Source: Rodentolepis nana
Taxonomy: Eukaryota; Platyhelminthes; Cestoda; Cyclophyllidea; Hymenolepididae
Assembly (NCBI GenBank): GCA_900617975.1
Contig: UZAE01012258.1
Location: 1 to 49,964 of the forward strand
Reading direction: 5' to 3'
Length of the DNA: 49,964 nucleotides
In this document: positions 13,477 through 24,235 of the stretch, piece after piece
Layout: each line of letters opens with the position of its first letter
Position numbering within the stretch: the first letter of the stretch is position 1
Program-made: the position numbers and the translations under genes
The notes under the pieces: generated by a model
Seen by the model: the letters and a program-made list of their open reading frames with translations, nothing else
The model's database searches: none
Told to the model about the DNA's origin: nothing

Positions 13477-16400
13477 ACCCCACCCCACCCTCACTCCACC
13501 CCCTATCATGCTATTAGGTTGGCAATTAAGTCATTGCCGATTTCAAATAAGAAGGCAAATTCGGAATTTTTGTTTAAAAATGTAACTTTATTCAATTAGA
13601 TATTGGCCGTTCTTGTCGATGACCTTTTTCCATCTTTCTGGCAGAGTAAAAATTCCCCGTTCGTAAAATGTCTGGTCTTTGCTATTAAAAAACTGAATTA
13701 GGTGTGATCCGACATCATCCGCGTTGTTAAAAATTTCACCATTTAAAGAGTTTTGCATGCAACGAAACAAATGGTAATCCGAAGGCGCAAGGTCAGGGCT
13801 ATATGGTGGGTGTGACAAAACATCCCAACCCAGTTCCAATAATTTTCCCCGAGTAACCAAAGATGTGTGGGGGGGGGCCTTGCGTTATCATGATGGAAAA
13901 CAACACCCTTCCGCCGATTTGATAATGCCGGCCGCTTATCTTCAATTGCATCCTTCTTTCAGTTTTTCGAGTTCTTCAACATACACATTTGAATTTATCG
14001 TTTGGTTCTGCGGCATGAGTTCAAAATACAAAATTCCTTTGTGATCCCACCAGACTGACAGCATAATCTTTTTTTGGTGAATCTCTGCTTTTCATACTGT
14101 TTGGGCTGGTTCATCTTGCTTCACCCATGATCTCTTGCGAGTAACATTCTTATAAACTATCCACTTTTCGTCGCCAGTAACTAGGTTCTTCAGAAATAGA
14201 TCATTCTCATTGCGTTTCAGTAGCGGCGAATCACAGATGCTAATCCGTTGCGTCAAATGAATTCCCTTTAACTGGTGAGGGATCCATAAATCAAGTTTCT
14301 TGACATAACCAAGGGTTTTTAATTTTTTTCAATGCATGTATGCGACACATTGAGCAGCTTCTCTGCAATATCTCGTGTTGTGCTGTGACGATTTGAATCG
14401 ATACTGGCCTTGATATGGGTTTCATCCACTTCGACTGGGCGTCCAGATCGTTGTGAATTTTTCAGTGAAAAATCACTGGAACGAAATCCTTCAAACCAAT
14501 TTCGACACTGCCTTTCTTTTGTGCTTGCGATGCGTTCTTGCCTTTTCGGAAGTAATACAATAAAATGTGTCGGAAGTGCACGTCCTGTTCTTTCATTTTT
14601 AAATTGGGATAAAAACAAAACTAAAGAACTAAACAAAAAAAATTTGTTACTAATTAACCTAGAAGCCCATACAGTAAGAAAAAAATATAGGTTAGATGCT
14701 CTGGCCACGTTAGCAAAACAAAAGAAAGTATAGAGTGAATCTGTCAACAAAAACGGCAATGACTTAGTTGCCAACCCAATATTTTCCCTGCAGATTTCCA
14801 TAAGTTTTACTAGAGCTGTGTGTGTGTGCGTGTGTCGATGTTAGTCAGTTTCCCTCCATTTGGTCTTGAGAAGGGGATTCCCAATCGTCTCGACATTTTT
14901 TTTCACTAATATTTGTCAGTAAAATCTCTTCAAGCGAGCACTTCAACTGAGAGTTGTGCTCCTTATCACTTCCCCCGTCTCTCTCTCTTCTCATCTTGAA
15001 GGTCGAGTGGAAGGAGGTCCAGCGTCGTCTAATGCTTCGCATTTTGACGCCAATGTTAACTGACTGTGGGAGATTAAGGCGTCGTTGGCTTGCATAACCT
15101 CTTGAATCATGATCCCGATGCTTAGTGAAGGGGGCTATTTGATAGGCTCCTCTGTGTGTGTGTGTGTGTGTGTGTGTTGAAACCGTGGTTTCCAGTTCGT
15201 GCGCAAAACATTTAGCCATTTGTGCTCGTTTTGGGTGCTTGGAAGTTGATTCCCACTCTTCTAGGCCAACAAAAAAGGGAAGTGCACTTCATCTTCTTTT
15301 TCTCATCGTTGTTTTCAAATTCTGCATATTCTCTATCCCACTCCAAACACAAAGGACCCTTCGCATTATTGTGTTTTTTAAAATTTTATTCGAATATGCT
15401 CCAACCCCAAATTGAGTTCTAATGATCGCGGTTTCAGAAAATCGATAATGAATGAGAGTTATTTGGCTGTCCAAAACCACTGGGTTTCGAACTATTGCTC
15501 TCTGGTCGTATAAAGGCGCGGGGCGGAATGTAAACTCAGTGTTCGCTCTTCCTGGGCTGATGCGTGTGTCTCCTCATTAGTGTGATTTGCGATGCCATAC
15601 CTGTGGGTGGGGGGGGGGGGGGGGGGGGGGGTTGCGGTAGATGAATAGAGTTGATTTATGAAATGCAAATAAACTTTGGCTACTGACGCACAATGCTTTC
15701 TTGAAAAAAAATACGTTTTTTTGGCCACATTCTTTATGAAAACGGGTGGATTTTTTCGTCTTTTTTTGCCAATTTGACTTCAACACCTACCTACCTGCCA
15801 CCTATCTTGCCTTGACGATGCTATTGATTCTCTCCTCCTCCTCCTCCTCCGCCTCTTCTTCTTCTGCAACTGACTCGTTTCATTCGACGTACTCCGCGCT
15901 CATATCCTCACGCATCTCTTTTTCCAATTGACCCACATAGTCTGTCTTGGTATCTCCATTCGCTTAACGGACGTGTTTGTCCAGTTACCTGCTCGCATCT
16001 CTCTCTTCCCCCCCCCCCCCCCCCCCCCCCCCCCACCCCCCACCTCTCTCTCTTAGTCACCAAACCTCATCGCGGTTTGTTGACTACACTTTGTTCAACT
16101 CGAATCTTTGTGCTCTACTTCTTGAACCTGCTGATTGCTATCGTTATCTTCTACGATTTGGTTCTGCTTCCATAGTTCCTACAATTCGGTGACCTCGATT
16201 TCACCAACAGGGTCTTTGTAGCGCTGTATGCCGATTGTAGCTGAAAGCCGATAGTTGAAAGCTATTTTGACTAAAATACTCCCCCAAAAATGCCTGTTCA
16301 TGCATCGAAACATCAATTCAAATGATGTAGCGAGAGTTCAAAGTTCAAATTTTAGTCTGTCTTATCTAAAAATGGTGCCATTTACATGCTCCTTCATATC

Positions 16401-19400
16401 GGTAGTATGTGTGACATTGCAGATTCAAGCCTTTATTGAGTTCTATCGAGTAGGCTATTCTAGCGGCTAATGGAGGATGAGGTTGTTGGGTGTTGGAGGG
16501 TGAGTAGAGAGGTTGCGTGCGAAAGGCAGGGGTGACAGAACCGTACGAGTGGATGATCGACAAACTTTTAATTGGGGGTGTGTGTGTGTGTGTAGCATAA
16601 GCAGGCGCACTGCTTCCAAACATTGGTGTTGAGGGGAGGGACTGTACCCCTGAAACTTTCGTTCATGCACCGCTTGAGTGGCCTAGTCCGGTAATTAAAG
16701 TAAACAATTTTCGCGCATATAGTACACACTTGGAGTTACCGTAGAATCAAGCACTTCAAGTACCACTTTGAGATAGGTAACAGTTACTGCGATTTCAGCA
16801 GGATAGAACACTTAATTTTCCTCACCTCACAGTGGCGTTTTGAGTCCCCAAGATCAGTGTGGAGCGGGGGGGGGTGGGGTACTTGTATCGATTCAGCTTC
16901 TAAGATCATTAAGTTGAGAAGAGGCAGGATCGACGGTCGTAATGACTGATCACCGGTTGTAGTGGGAAAAATAAGCTACTTCAGGGAAGTGGAGGGAGCT
17001 GGGGGAGGACTAGCGAAAAAAAAGCTAAACGCTGTACTGCTCTTGCATACCTTGGTTCCGTTCTCAATGCCTTCTAGATTCTCCTCCACATTATCATTTA
17101 TTAAACATACTGCCAACCCATTTGAAGATTTCATTGTTTTTGCCGAGGATTACAATATGATAGCGCATTTGTCGTCATAGGAGAGGGCGGTGGAGGGGGG
17201 AGGGGGGAGGGGGGTTATAAGAAGTGGTGGTTTCTCAGGCGACAGCTTTTCTACTTGACTCCACTTAAATTTTCCCTCGCAGATACGCCCCTCGGAGGTT
17301 GTGGCCACGCAAAGTTTCGACGAGGCCGATAGGATGGACGTGATGGCGGGAGATCGTATTCTAGTCATCGACGGTGGAGCAGCCAACTTTTGGTGGCGTG
17401 GACAGAACAGACGCACCGGTGAAATCGCCTCCTTTCCGCGAGAAATTGTTCGTTTACAGCGCAATCTACAATGTGAGTTTGTCCACGCCTCTCAATACTC
17501 TCTCTGTGTGTGTGTTCTGACGAGTTTGAATCGCAAGTTTTAATTCTAATCCTCTTCCCTTTAACTCAGCCAATTCGAGAGATGATGTGCAAAATTATAA
17601 ATTTTTTCTCCCTAATTATTAAATTGGAGTATATTTTATTTAAAAAAGGATTACCTTATAACTCTCTTCGCTTCTTCACTAGCACAATTTCCCTTTTAAG
17701 GCTGTCTGGGTGTCCACTGTATTCCAGTAACAACCAAAAGTGCAGGTTATCACATTTATTCTCCCTCAATCCAATTATTTTGGCATATTCAAGAGTCGTT
17801 TTCTTGATCGCCTGTTAATCGCACTTAAATGTCTCATTTAATAGATCCGACCTTTGTATCTCTAAAAATTTGGTGTTTACATTTAGTTTGAATTTTTGTC
17901 CTCCAGAGAGGCTACTGATCGTTTATTTTGGGTCTCATTTCAGCTCAAGACATTAGTCGACCAATTGAGAATTCCTTTGTTCACGTTGGTCACCATGGCT
18001 TTGAAGGCCGCGCTTGGGGACACGTGGACCACATCGATCCGTAAGTCGCCTTCCTCCTCATCTTGCATGTCACTTGCTGAGACTGCGCTCTTATCCACTT
18101 CCCTTTCCATGCAGATCCTTCCTCTCTGGCGTGACGCTTCACCATGCCGACACTCTGAGTCACGCCTACGCTCGTCAACCCCTCACCCCCTCGGCCACTC
18201 TCAACTCCCAGTCCTCCTGGAGACCTCTGCGTGACACGCCTTCCAGTGGAAATGGATCGGGGACTACGCATTCTGTAGCAGGCTTCGCCGAGGACCCCGA
18301 ACTCGATAAAGACGCCCCACGCGTTAATGGCTATGATGAAGTTGAAGATGAGGATGAAAGGAGGCTGTTGGACTCCTCTCCGAATGGAGTTATTGGAAGG
18401 CAGAGACTGCCCCCAATGTCAGCGGATTCCTCCTCTATTGCCTCAAAATTAACCAAAGGTATTCTCCTCTCGATGAATTAAGTTGGCTTAAATGTTGATA
18501 TTTTGAAAATATGCGCAATTGTTTTCTCGATCTACGAAGGGTAATTAAAAGTGGTAAAAACACTTGTCCTGGTTGCGTAGCCGATCCTGAAGAAGGATTT
18601 AAAAAGCACGCTCTCTTAAGCTTAGAAGTTACTCTCCTAGGCAACAATCCTTTGTTCTCTGCCAGCTGCGTTTTTTGGCGTCTTCGGTTCGTTTATCTGA
18701 TAGCCGCAAACGTTTCGTATTTAAATCTCGTGCTGCTTGCACTGAATCAGGTCTATAAGCAAGGCTACGAGGTGTCTATGTGTGTGTGCGTGTGTGCGTG
18801 TGTGTGCGGGAATATGATATTCTCCACCCCAGCATTGTTGTGATTTGGCAAAAAACAGTCTCCTACTCCATTGTCACTTTAGCGTCTTGGGATATCTGCA
18901 CGCAATGACCTGGAAGACCCAAGTTAAGCACACCAAGTTTTTTGCTGAACTTTGCCTTTACGTACTAGAGTCAATTGGGAAGAGGCGAGACCTACGCCAG
19001 CAGTTGGAGGGTTTGGATGCCACATTCTCTACCCGAATTCTCGGCCATGGCCACCTTCCCACCTTTTTATCATCCCTGTTTACTGTTAATGCAAGAACTT
19101 GACCTTTTTTGTTGTTGTTGTTTGTAGATTTGGAGGCGTCTCTTCGATACGAGGCCTACCAGTACTACACGATGAGCTCCTCAGTACCTGCCCCCGTTTC
19201 ATCATCTGCAGCTGCTTCTGCCTCTCGTCAACCCCTCTCCTCCACTCCCTCCTCCTCCTCTAGGTCACGGAGTAGTAATAAAGCTAAGGATGGCGTTCGC
19301 AGTGATGGCGGCAGTGGTGATTGGTCAGCATGTGCACCTTCGCAGACGTCACCAACTTCCTCTCATGCCCCTCTTATCGATCTGGACAGGAGTGCCGAGA

Positions 19401-20789
19401 ACAGTGCGGACACATTCCCGGTTAGTTTGCGAGTGGGAATTTCGACATGTATTCGACCGAATTCCTTCTCGGAGACATTTTAGCGAGTTTTGGTAGTCGC
19501 GTTTTTTGCTTTCCCACTTCCCTTTTTCATGTCTCCCTCCCCCCCCNNNNNNNNNNNNNNNNNNNNNNNNNNNNNNNNNNNNNNNNNNNNNNNNNNNNNN
19601 NNNNNNNNNNNNNNNNNNNNNNNNNNNNNNNNNNNNNNNNNNNNNNNNNNNNNNNNNNNNNNNNNNNNNNNNNNNNNNNNNNNNNNNNNNNNNNNNNNNN
19701 NNNNNNNNNNNNNNNNNNNNNNNNNNNNNNNNNNNNNNNNNNNNNNNNNNNNNNNNNNNNNNNNNNNNNNNNNNNNNNNNNNNNNNNNNNNNNNNNNNNN
19801 NNNNNNNNNNNNNNNNNNNNNNNNNNNNNNNNNNNNNNNNNNNNNNNNNNNNNNNNNNNNNNNNNNNNNNNACTCCCCCCACCTCCCACACACGCGCGCG
19901 TTGAGATCGTATTTTTAGAGTCGACACCATCTTCCCTCTTCCCCTATCACAAATTTCAATTTATATCTGCCTTTTTTTTATTTGCCGCAATTTTTTGTTG
20001 CCTAATTTTGTGCTTCTCGAGCAAATTGTTGGAGCGAAAAAAAAGTGTTTTCTTTTTTAGTTCATTTCGAGCTCTCTTGTGTGCATGTCCATTTCAGTGA
20101 GACGATAGAAACCTTTTGGTTTGCCAACATAGACATTTAAGTAGTATTTATTAACTTCTCTCCTTTCCGTGGATTTAATTACCACTTTCCAGTCGGTGAA
20201 TCTCAGATTGCTACTAGTTTAATTAGTGTTTAAATTGTGTAATCACTCTATTCAAATTTGCCTTGAAAAACATGTGTGTATCGGTAGAGGAGTCATGATA
20301 ACTAGTTTTTGTGTGGAATTACTTCAAGCTACTTATTTTCGAATAAAGTAGTATATTACTTCACCTCTCGCTTCTAGATCCCATCAGCTCCAATTTACCA
20401 ATCGCATCAAACCACTCCAGCTCGGAACCCCTACTTCCAGGCCGCCTGGAACGCTTGGATGCACCAATCAGGTTCATCCATTCCTCCTGTCCCCCCACAC
20501 CCAATGACCACCACTTCTTCCACCAATTCCGTGCATCCGGGACCCGAAGATGTGGAACACATCTGCAGACTCTTTGATGCAACCGCGGTTGCAAACCCGC
20601 CACACAGGCCACTCCAACAATGCGAGCGAGAAGTTCTAGTTGGAGGTATGTTGTTTGGGCCACTCGATACTACTCAAATGCCTATCAGTCATCACCACTA
20701 GTTACTTTTATTGCAGAAACTACATTTTAATTCATTTGTGCGTTTTTGGTCGTATTACATGAATGAATGTTGGGACCTTTAGATTTCTA

Positions 20790-20820
<31 letters not shown>

Positions 20821-23261
20821 TCAAATGGCAGGCGTTTTGAATAGTTATCATTAGCCATTTAGCTGACTTCGGGCTTCACAGAGGGAGGAACATCAAAGTG
20901 GGAAAAATTCGAGAGGGGGAACAGAAGAGTGATTCACAGATGTAGACACACAAGGGTAGAGAATTGGTGAGGTGTGTACTGTGGAAGTGGTGGAATATGA
21001 CATACAGTGGGGTGATGGTAGTTTGAAGTCAGAAGCCAACTGCCGGTTTGATAGAATTTTTTGCCGTACGAGTATGCGTTGCCCAGGGTGCACCACGTGG
21101 AGACAGCTCTATCGCACACCCCGGTTTTGCTAATACAGAGATTTCTATGCATTTGTTTATCAGTAACCTCTCTTAATTATTAAAGTTGAATTTTGTCGGG
21201 AACACTTAGCAATTGCTGTGCTCTTTGTTCTGTTTTTTTCCTCTATAACACACCATTTATGTGATTATTGACGTCTTTTTTTAGCTACGACTCCCTCGAA
21301 TCCGTTCCTCACTCCCCAGTCCTCCGTCCCCTCTGATCCCGTGAGTTCCTCTCCCACTCTTTCCTCATGTGCGTGCGTGCGTGCGTGCGTGTGTGCGTGC
21401 ATGCGCGTGTGTGTGTGTGTATGAATCTTTTACACTCTCTGTAACAACCTTTTTGACTTTACTTTTCACTTTATTTTGTAGCACCGATAAATCTCCGGAT
21501 TGTATTTACCACATTTTTGTCTACTTTCCTTGCTCTTGCTCTAATTGCCTATTTGTTTTTTTTTATGATTTCTCATTTTTGCACATTGAGATTGTTTGCA
21601 ATTGACAATAGAAGTTTTAATTAACACCGGCCCCTATTTTTCCTGTGGTGATTCTAATTGAATGCCTTGACCTTCCTTTTGAGATCTGAAGTCCTCGAGT
21701 CTTGTAAAAAGGAGGGGATTCAGTGAATTTGTGAAATAAATGCTTCTCTCCTCAATGCCGTGAATGGCCTATTCATGCGGCTCGAGACACGATGACCAAG
21801 AGATTTGGAAGCAATTTGTACGCGTAGAAAGTCAACCTGTTGTGCAGAATTGTATAATAACGCAGAGTTTGTAAGAGTTAAGGACGTCCCAAACCTCGTA
21901 TTAGTGGGAATATTCGCGATAGATCACTTTGGCTCCATCTCTCGACGTCTGGCTTAGGAGAAAACCGCTTCAATCATCAACTGCTTGATCTCATGAAATG
22001 GGAATTGGGACATGTATAGAGCGAAAGATTTGATTAAGTCTTAAAATGCTCAACTGGAAAAAGTGCTCTGTGATTGGCTGTTAAAAATAGCGACTGCATA
22101 ATCTCATTAATGTTACTGCTAACAAGTTAACCTTGCATCTAACAATAGATTGTATTCCTACTTGCAGGTTATGTAAAGAGCACCTTCAGATGAGTAAGAA
22201 TCACTCATGAGAGTTGGTGCTGGTAGACCAACAATTACATCCCACCCCCTCTCCCAGCCCCCTAATTAGTCGCCTTATTTTGTTGAATTTGCTTTAATAC
22301 GTGCGCAACACCTCACATTGGTGGTCTGGATCAGCTTCCCCCCTCCCCCCTTCCTACTCCCCCCCTCCCCACTCTCTATTTCAGATTTCAGACCATGTCG
22401 GCTTCCCAAATTCATGGCCTCTTCTCCCCTCGTCATTCCTTTGATGTCATTAGTTATAAACAATGTGGGCGCTATATCAGTTGGATAAATTTGCACTCGC
22501 TGTCAATGGCAAATCGTCATCTGACTAGCCAAATTTCAATATTCCCCTTTTCCTTTCAATTGCATTTATTTAAACAAAAAACACATCTTAATAACAATGT
22601 TGTTTCTCCAGTAAAAGATAGGTCTATGTGACTTCTAATGCCAATTAATAAACCAGTGGGGAAGACTGTCACAGCTTAAGCGCAAACTAAAAACGCGAAA
22701 ATGAACAAAATTTTTAATTTTTTGAAATGTTTTTTTCCTCCATATTTCCAGCAATCTTCACGATCGTTCGACTTCCAACGCGCCTCCCGTAAGTGTACAC
22801 TCCTCTTTACTTTCCAATTTTTCCACTCCCTCACTTATAAGCCATTGATTTTTCGAAAAATTTGTGCATTGTTTAAAGCAGTTGTTTTCCATTTACAAGA
22901 TTTGCCCGGTTCATTTAACTTCACGGCATACAGCACGACAATTTTCGATAATTCCGAAGTGGAGATGGTGGCTAAGAGACTTCCAGGTGGATGTACCCTT
23001 GCAGAAGCCCGTGAGGCTCTCAACTGTGCCATCAATTCACCAACTGCGCGAGACATCATTCACCTCCACACTCCTCCTCCACTTGCAGACGTTTTAGCTC
23101 CTGGAGCACGTGACTGGCGGGTCAAGGTCGCTTTGCGTCTTCTCCTCTTGCGCCGATTGGTGCGCCTACAACTTTGCACTGACCTTGAAACCTGCTGGTC
23201 CGCCTTGGAGAAGGCTGATTGGTCGGTGGAGAAAGCTGTGGACTTTCTCATTTACGGTTGA
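3173..23261 (+). CDS. TNK2: ACK/TNK2-like non-receptor tyrosine kinase (14 exons, 1012 aa)
   Basis: Activated-CDC42-kinase homologue: a cytosolic tyrosine kinase acting downstream of CDC42 and growth-factor receptors and in clathrin-mediated endocytosis. Coding exons: 3173-3264, 3424-3598, 3670-3912, 3983-4138, 5661-6112, 11416-11689, 17283-17472, 17944-18040, 18115-18458, 19128-19420, 20378-20645, 21285-21340, 22752-22788, 22900-23261. All introns are GT-AG and phases agree, giving 3039 nt. Domains: SAM-like 5-66; kinase about 140-460 with loop GSGSFG 151-156, K176, E196, HRDLAARN 290-297 (catalytic D292), DFG 326-328 and SPPE 374-377; SH3 about 470-525, following the kinase domain directly as in ACK; CRIB from about 530 (ISRP...HVGH); clathrin-box LIDLD 757-761; NPF 867-869; UBA-like about 911-1010. 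Total length and domain order match animal ACK (about 1040 aa). The kinase domain carries three extra loops. A 325-base assembly gap lies in intron 10, so a missed small exon there cannot be excluded, although the flanking phases already fit. Confidence 0.93.
4840..4875. repeat. Poly-G tract with one ambiguous base
   Basis: A G run of more than 30 bases, interrupted by an N at 4865 and an A at 4870. The N marks unresolved length, so the tract size is unreliable. Confidence 0.9.
5011..5397 (-). mobile_element. 5'-truncated LINE (non-LTR retrotransposon) 3' end
   Basis: Read on the - strand, this encodes the widespread C-terminal signature of non-LTR retrotransposon polyproteins: [10 protein letters not shown], then [15 protein letters not shown] and [12 protein letters not shown] at 5263-5261 interrupts it where Cys is usual (GHD-C). 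Coding similarity fades and is followed by a roughly 65-bp 3' tail (CTCTGTGAAGCCCGAAG ... CCATTTGATAT) ending in a TAATAATAAAG-type tail. That tail is about 80% identical by eye to the tail of the SINE family in this window. The copy is dead and truncated. Confidence 0.75.
5398..5500 (+). repeat. SINE-like repeat, head fragment only
   Basis: Matches the first 100 or so bases of the SINE family in sense orientation (GATAGACTTACC-type head, CTCATGCGGC, CGGCAGTTGACTTC). It directly abuts the truncated 5' end of the LINE fragment on its left, and homology stops near 5500. Either the LINE inserted into an older SINE or this is a rearranged copy. Confidence 0.75.
6430..6755 (+). repeat. SINE-like repeat, near full length
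   Basis: Complete head (GGGGTGTGCGATAGACTTAC) through the tail (CGCCTGCCATTTGAAATAAA plus TAAAT). Sense orientation is +, the same as the host gene. I see no clean target-site duplication. Confidence 0.88.
7555..7598. repeat. (CA)n microsatellite with CCCC interruptions
   Basis: CA dinucleotide array of about 44 bp broken by two CCCC blocks. Confidence 0.95.
8742..9075 (-). repeat. SINE-like repeat, near full length, 12-bp target duplication
   Basis: Best-preserved antisense copy. The + strand reads from the A/T tail (ATTTATTTATTTCAAATGGC) through a pyrimidine/purine-biased body to the head ending in CTATCGTACGCCCC. It is flanked by direct repeats TGCTTGCAAAAT at 8730-8741 and 9076-9087. 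An oligo tail plus a target-site duplication of this size is typical of LINE-mediated retrotransposition. I found no tRNA-like A or B box in the head. Confidence 0.9.
10447..10490. repeat. Poly-C tract followed by (TCC)n
   Basis: About 30 consecutive C residues, then five TCC units. Proline-rich reading frames over this stretch are artefacts. Confidence 0.95.
12563..12628. repeat. C-rich pyrimidine tract with one ambiguous base
   Basis: CCT-rich stretch grading into about 34 C residues, with an N at 12603. Confidence 0.93.
13442..13476. repeat. Poly-C tract
   Basis: About 35 consecutive C residues, 36 bp from the left end of the mariner element. Confidence 0.95.
13514..13543 (+). repeat. 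mariner left inverted repeat
   Basis: Pairs with the repeat at 14750-14779 with a handful of mismatches. Confidence 0.9.
13588..14596 (-). pseudogene. mariner transposase remnant (DD34D type)
   Basis: Read on the - strand from an ATG at 14596. The N-terminal helix-turn-helix region is recognisable ([13 protein letters not shown], then [15 protein letters not shown] and [10 protein letters not shown] in another frame). The catalytic landmarks follow: TGDEKW, WWDHKG, HHDNAR and [13 protein letters not shown], which give the DD34D arrangement. Breaks: a frame change with lost sequence near 14505, a TGA at 14094-14092 after AQTV, and a frame change at the C run (- strand) at 13869-13877 just after HHDNAR. 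The protein cannot be made in full. The catalytic Asp residues themselves are still encoded, so decay is moderate. Confidence 0.9.
14750..14779 (-). repeat. mariner right inverted repeat
   Basis: Reverse complement of the left terminus with a few mismatches. Followed by TA. Confidence 0.9.
15152..15177. repeat. (GT)n microsatellite
   Basis: Perfect GT run of about 26 bp. Confidence 0.95.
15609..15631. repeat. Poly-G tract
   Basis: About 23 consecutive G residues. Confidence 0.95.
16008..16034. repeat. Poly-C tract
   Basis: About 27 consecutive C residues, followed by ACCCCCCAC. Confidence 0.95.
18779..18809. repeat. (TG)n-rich microsatellite
   Basis: TG array with CG interruptions, in intron 9 of the kinase gene. 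Confidence 0.9.
19547..19871. other. Assembly gap (325 N)
   Basis: All bases are N. The left edge is a C run and the right edge is also C-rich, suggesting that an unsequenceable C tract caused the gap. It lies in intron 10 of the kinase gene (exons 19128-19420 and 20378-20645 are in phase 0 across it). Confidence 0.98.
20791..21138 (-). repeat. SINE-like repeat with (ATT)n tail
   Basis: Antisense copy in intron 11 of the kinase gene. The tail is (ATT)n instead of the (ATTT)n seen in other copies and resembles the tail of the LINE fragment. Candidate target duplication AGATTTCTAT at 20781-20790 and 21139-21148. If correct, this copy has about 16 extra bases beyond the usual CACACCCC head. Confidence 0.85.
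21369..21421. repeat. (GTGC)n / (GT)n microsatellite
   Basis: GTGC units grading into a GT run, immediately downstream of exon 12 of the kinase gene. Confidence 0.93.
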
Positions 23262-24235
23262 TTGGCCCTGTTTCTACCTCTGATGTATCACCCCTTTGCT
23301 TTCTCCAAATCACCCCCCTCCCGCCTCTAATATGAATTATGAATTGTGAGAGATTTTACTCGTCTTTTGCTCCTTTTCCTATTTGCACTTCGTATAAATA
23401 TACTGAGGTAATCATTCTACTTCTGCATCTTCTTTGTTCCATTGAGTAGCTGCGTCGGAAACTATTTTTTTCTCTGATGTGGTCTTCTACTTTGATCCAT
23501 TGCTATTCCTATTAGTGGAGTGCGTGCTTATTAAAGTCATCCACGTGATTTTGGTAGAATTGTCTTCTAAAGTACGCGTAGCTTCGCCTCTATTTAAAAC
23601 ACTACGAAAAAGACAATGACACTCAGTACCAGATCAAGAGATGTGGATGCACCATTTGGGGTAGCCCTTTTGAGAAGACACAGTGTGGCAGACAGATGTG
23701 CGAGGTCAGTGCTCATTGGTGCGCATCTGGTGATGCGGGTGACCAACTGCCTTAATAAGAGGGTGAAGGATTGTAAACTTCTCATTGCTAACACTTGCCA
23801 CAACAGACTTCCGAAGTCGAATGCCCTTAATTATGCTGAAGTTGATGTCAAATAATTGTTTAACCTAATGTGAGTCAGCTATTTACAGTGACCTTAAGGC
23901 ATTCATTTAGGTTTGCCAATCAATTGCCCTCCTCCATTGTCTAACTCCTCATTTTTGAGATTTTATTCACTTTCCAATGATTTGACGTTTTTCCTGTCTC
24001 GATTCCTCCCCTCTCGCCACTTGACTTGCGCCAATGTGACCTGGTGCTTCGAAGGCCGACGGTTTATTGGTGTTTAACCTTTCGTCGATGTGTGCATTCT
24101 GCCGAAATAGGACTAGCCGCTGTAAAGCAAATTTTCTTGCCAACGATAAGGATAGCACTTTCCACCTGGGAACAAAGCTTCTCCCCAATCAGACATCCAA
24201 TTAAGCTATTGAAGTGCCGCATGCAATTTGAAATT
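23262..24235. other. Downstream flank of the ACK-like gene
   Basis: 3' untranslated and flanking sequence. I see no canonical AATAAA in the first 400 bases after the stop. Short open frames at 23594-23855 on both strands have no recognisable motif and I do not support them as genes. Confidence 0.5.

Larger units (their letters stand above)
13514..14779 (-). mobile_element. mariner (Tc1/mariner) DNA transposon, 1266 bp, inactive
   Basis: Bounded by imperfect inverted repeats of about 30 bp (left TTAGGTTGGCAATTAAGTCA; right, read on the - strand, TTGGGTTGGCAACTAAGTCA) and flanked by TA dinucleotides at 13512-13513 and 14780-14781, the mariner target duplication. Size fits full-length mariners (about 1.3 kb). 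The internal gene is on the - strand and is broken, as described in the separate pseudogene entry. It sits in intron 6 of the kinase gene, antisense to it. Confidence 0.93.
11690..17282 (+). other. Intron 6 of the ACK-like gene (5.6 kb)
   Basis: Separates the end of the kinase domain (..DRMDK) from the SH3 exon (IRPSEVV..). The two join with the spacing seen in ACK proteins, so no exon is missing. It contains the mariner element, five long C or G runs (12594, 13442, 15609, 16008, 16866) and GT arrays. The remainder has no recognisable feature. Confidence 0.87.

Noticed and set aside
20893..21152. Recurring 60-75-codon open frames inside SINE copies
   Set aside because: They follow from the stop-poor pyrimidine-rich body. 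They start at different places, break in several copies and have no start codon or domain in common.
22701..22751. Upstream extension of the last kinase exons as one long exon (22701-23261)
   Set aside because: The frame is open, but the segment 22789-22899 is flanked by a good donor (CGTAAG) and acceptor (TTACAAG), and exon 12 (phase 0) joins exon 13 and exon 14 only when it is spliced out.
23594..23855. Overlapping open frames on both strands after the kinase gene
   Set aside because: No recognised motif, no splice context, and the two strands are mirror shadows of each other.
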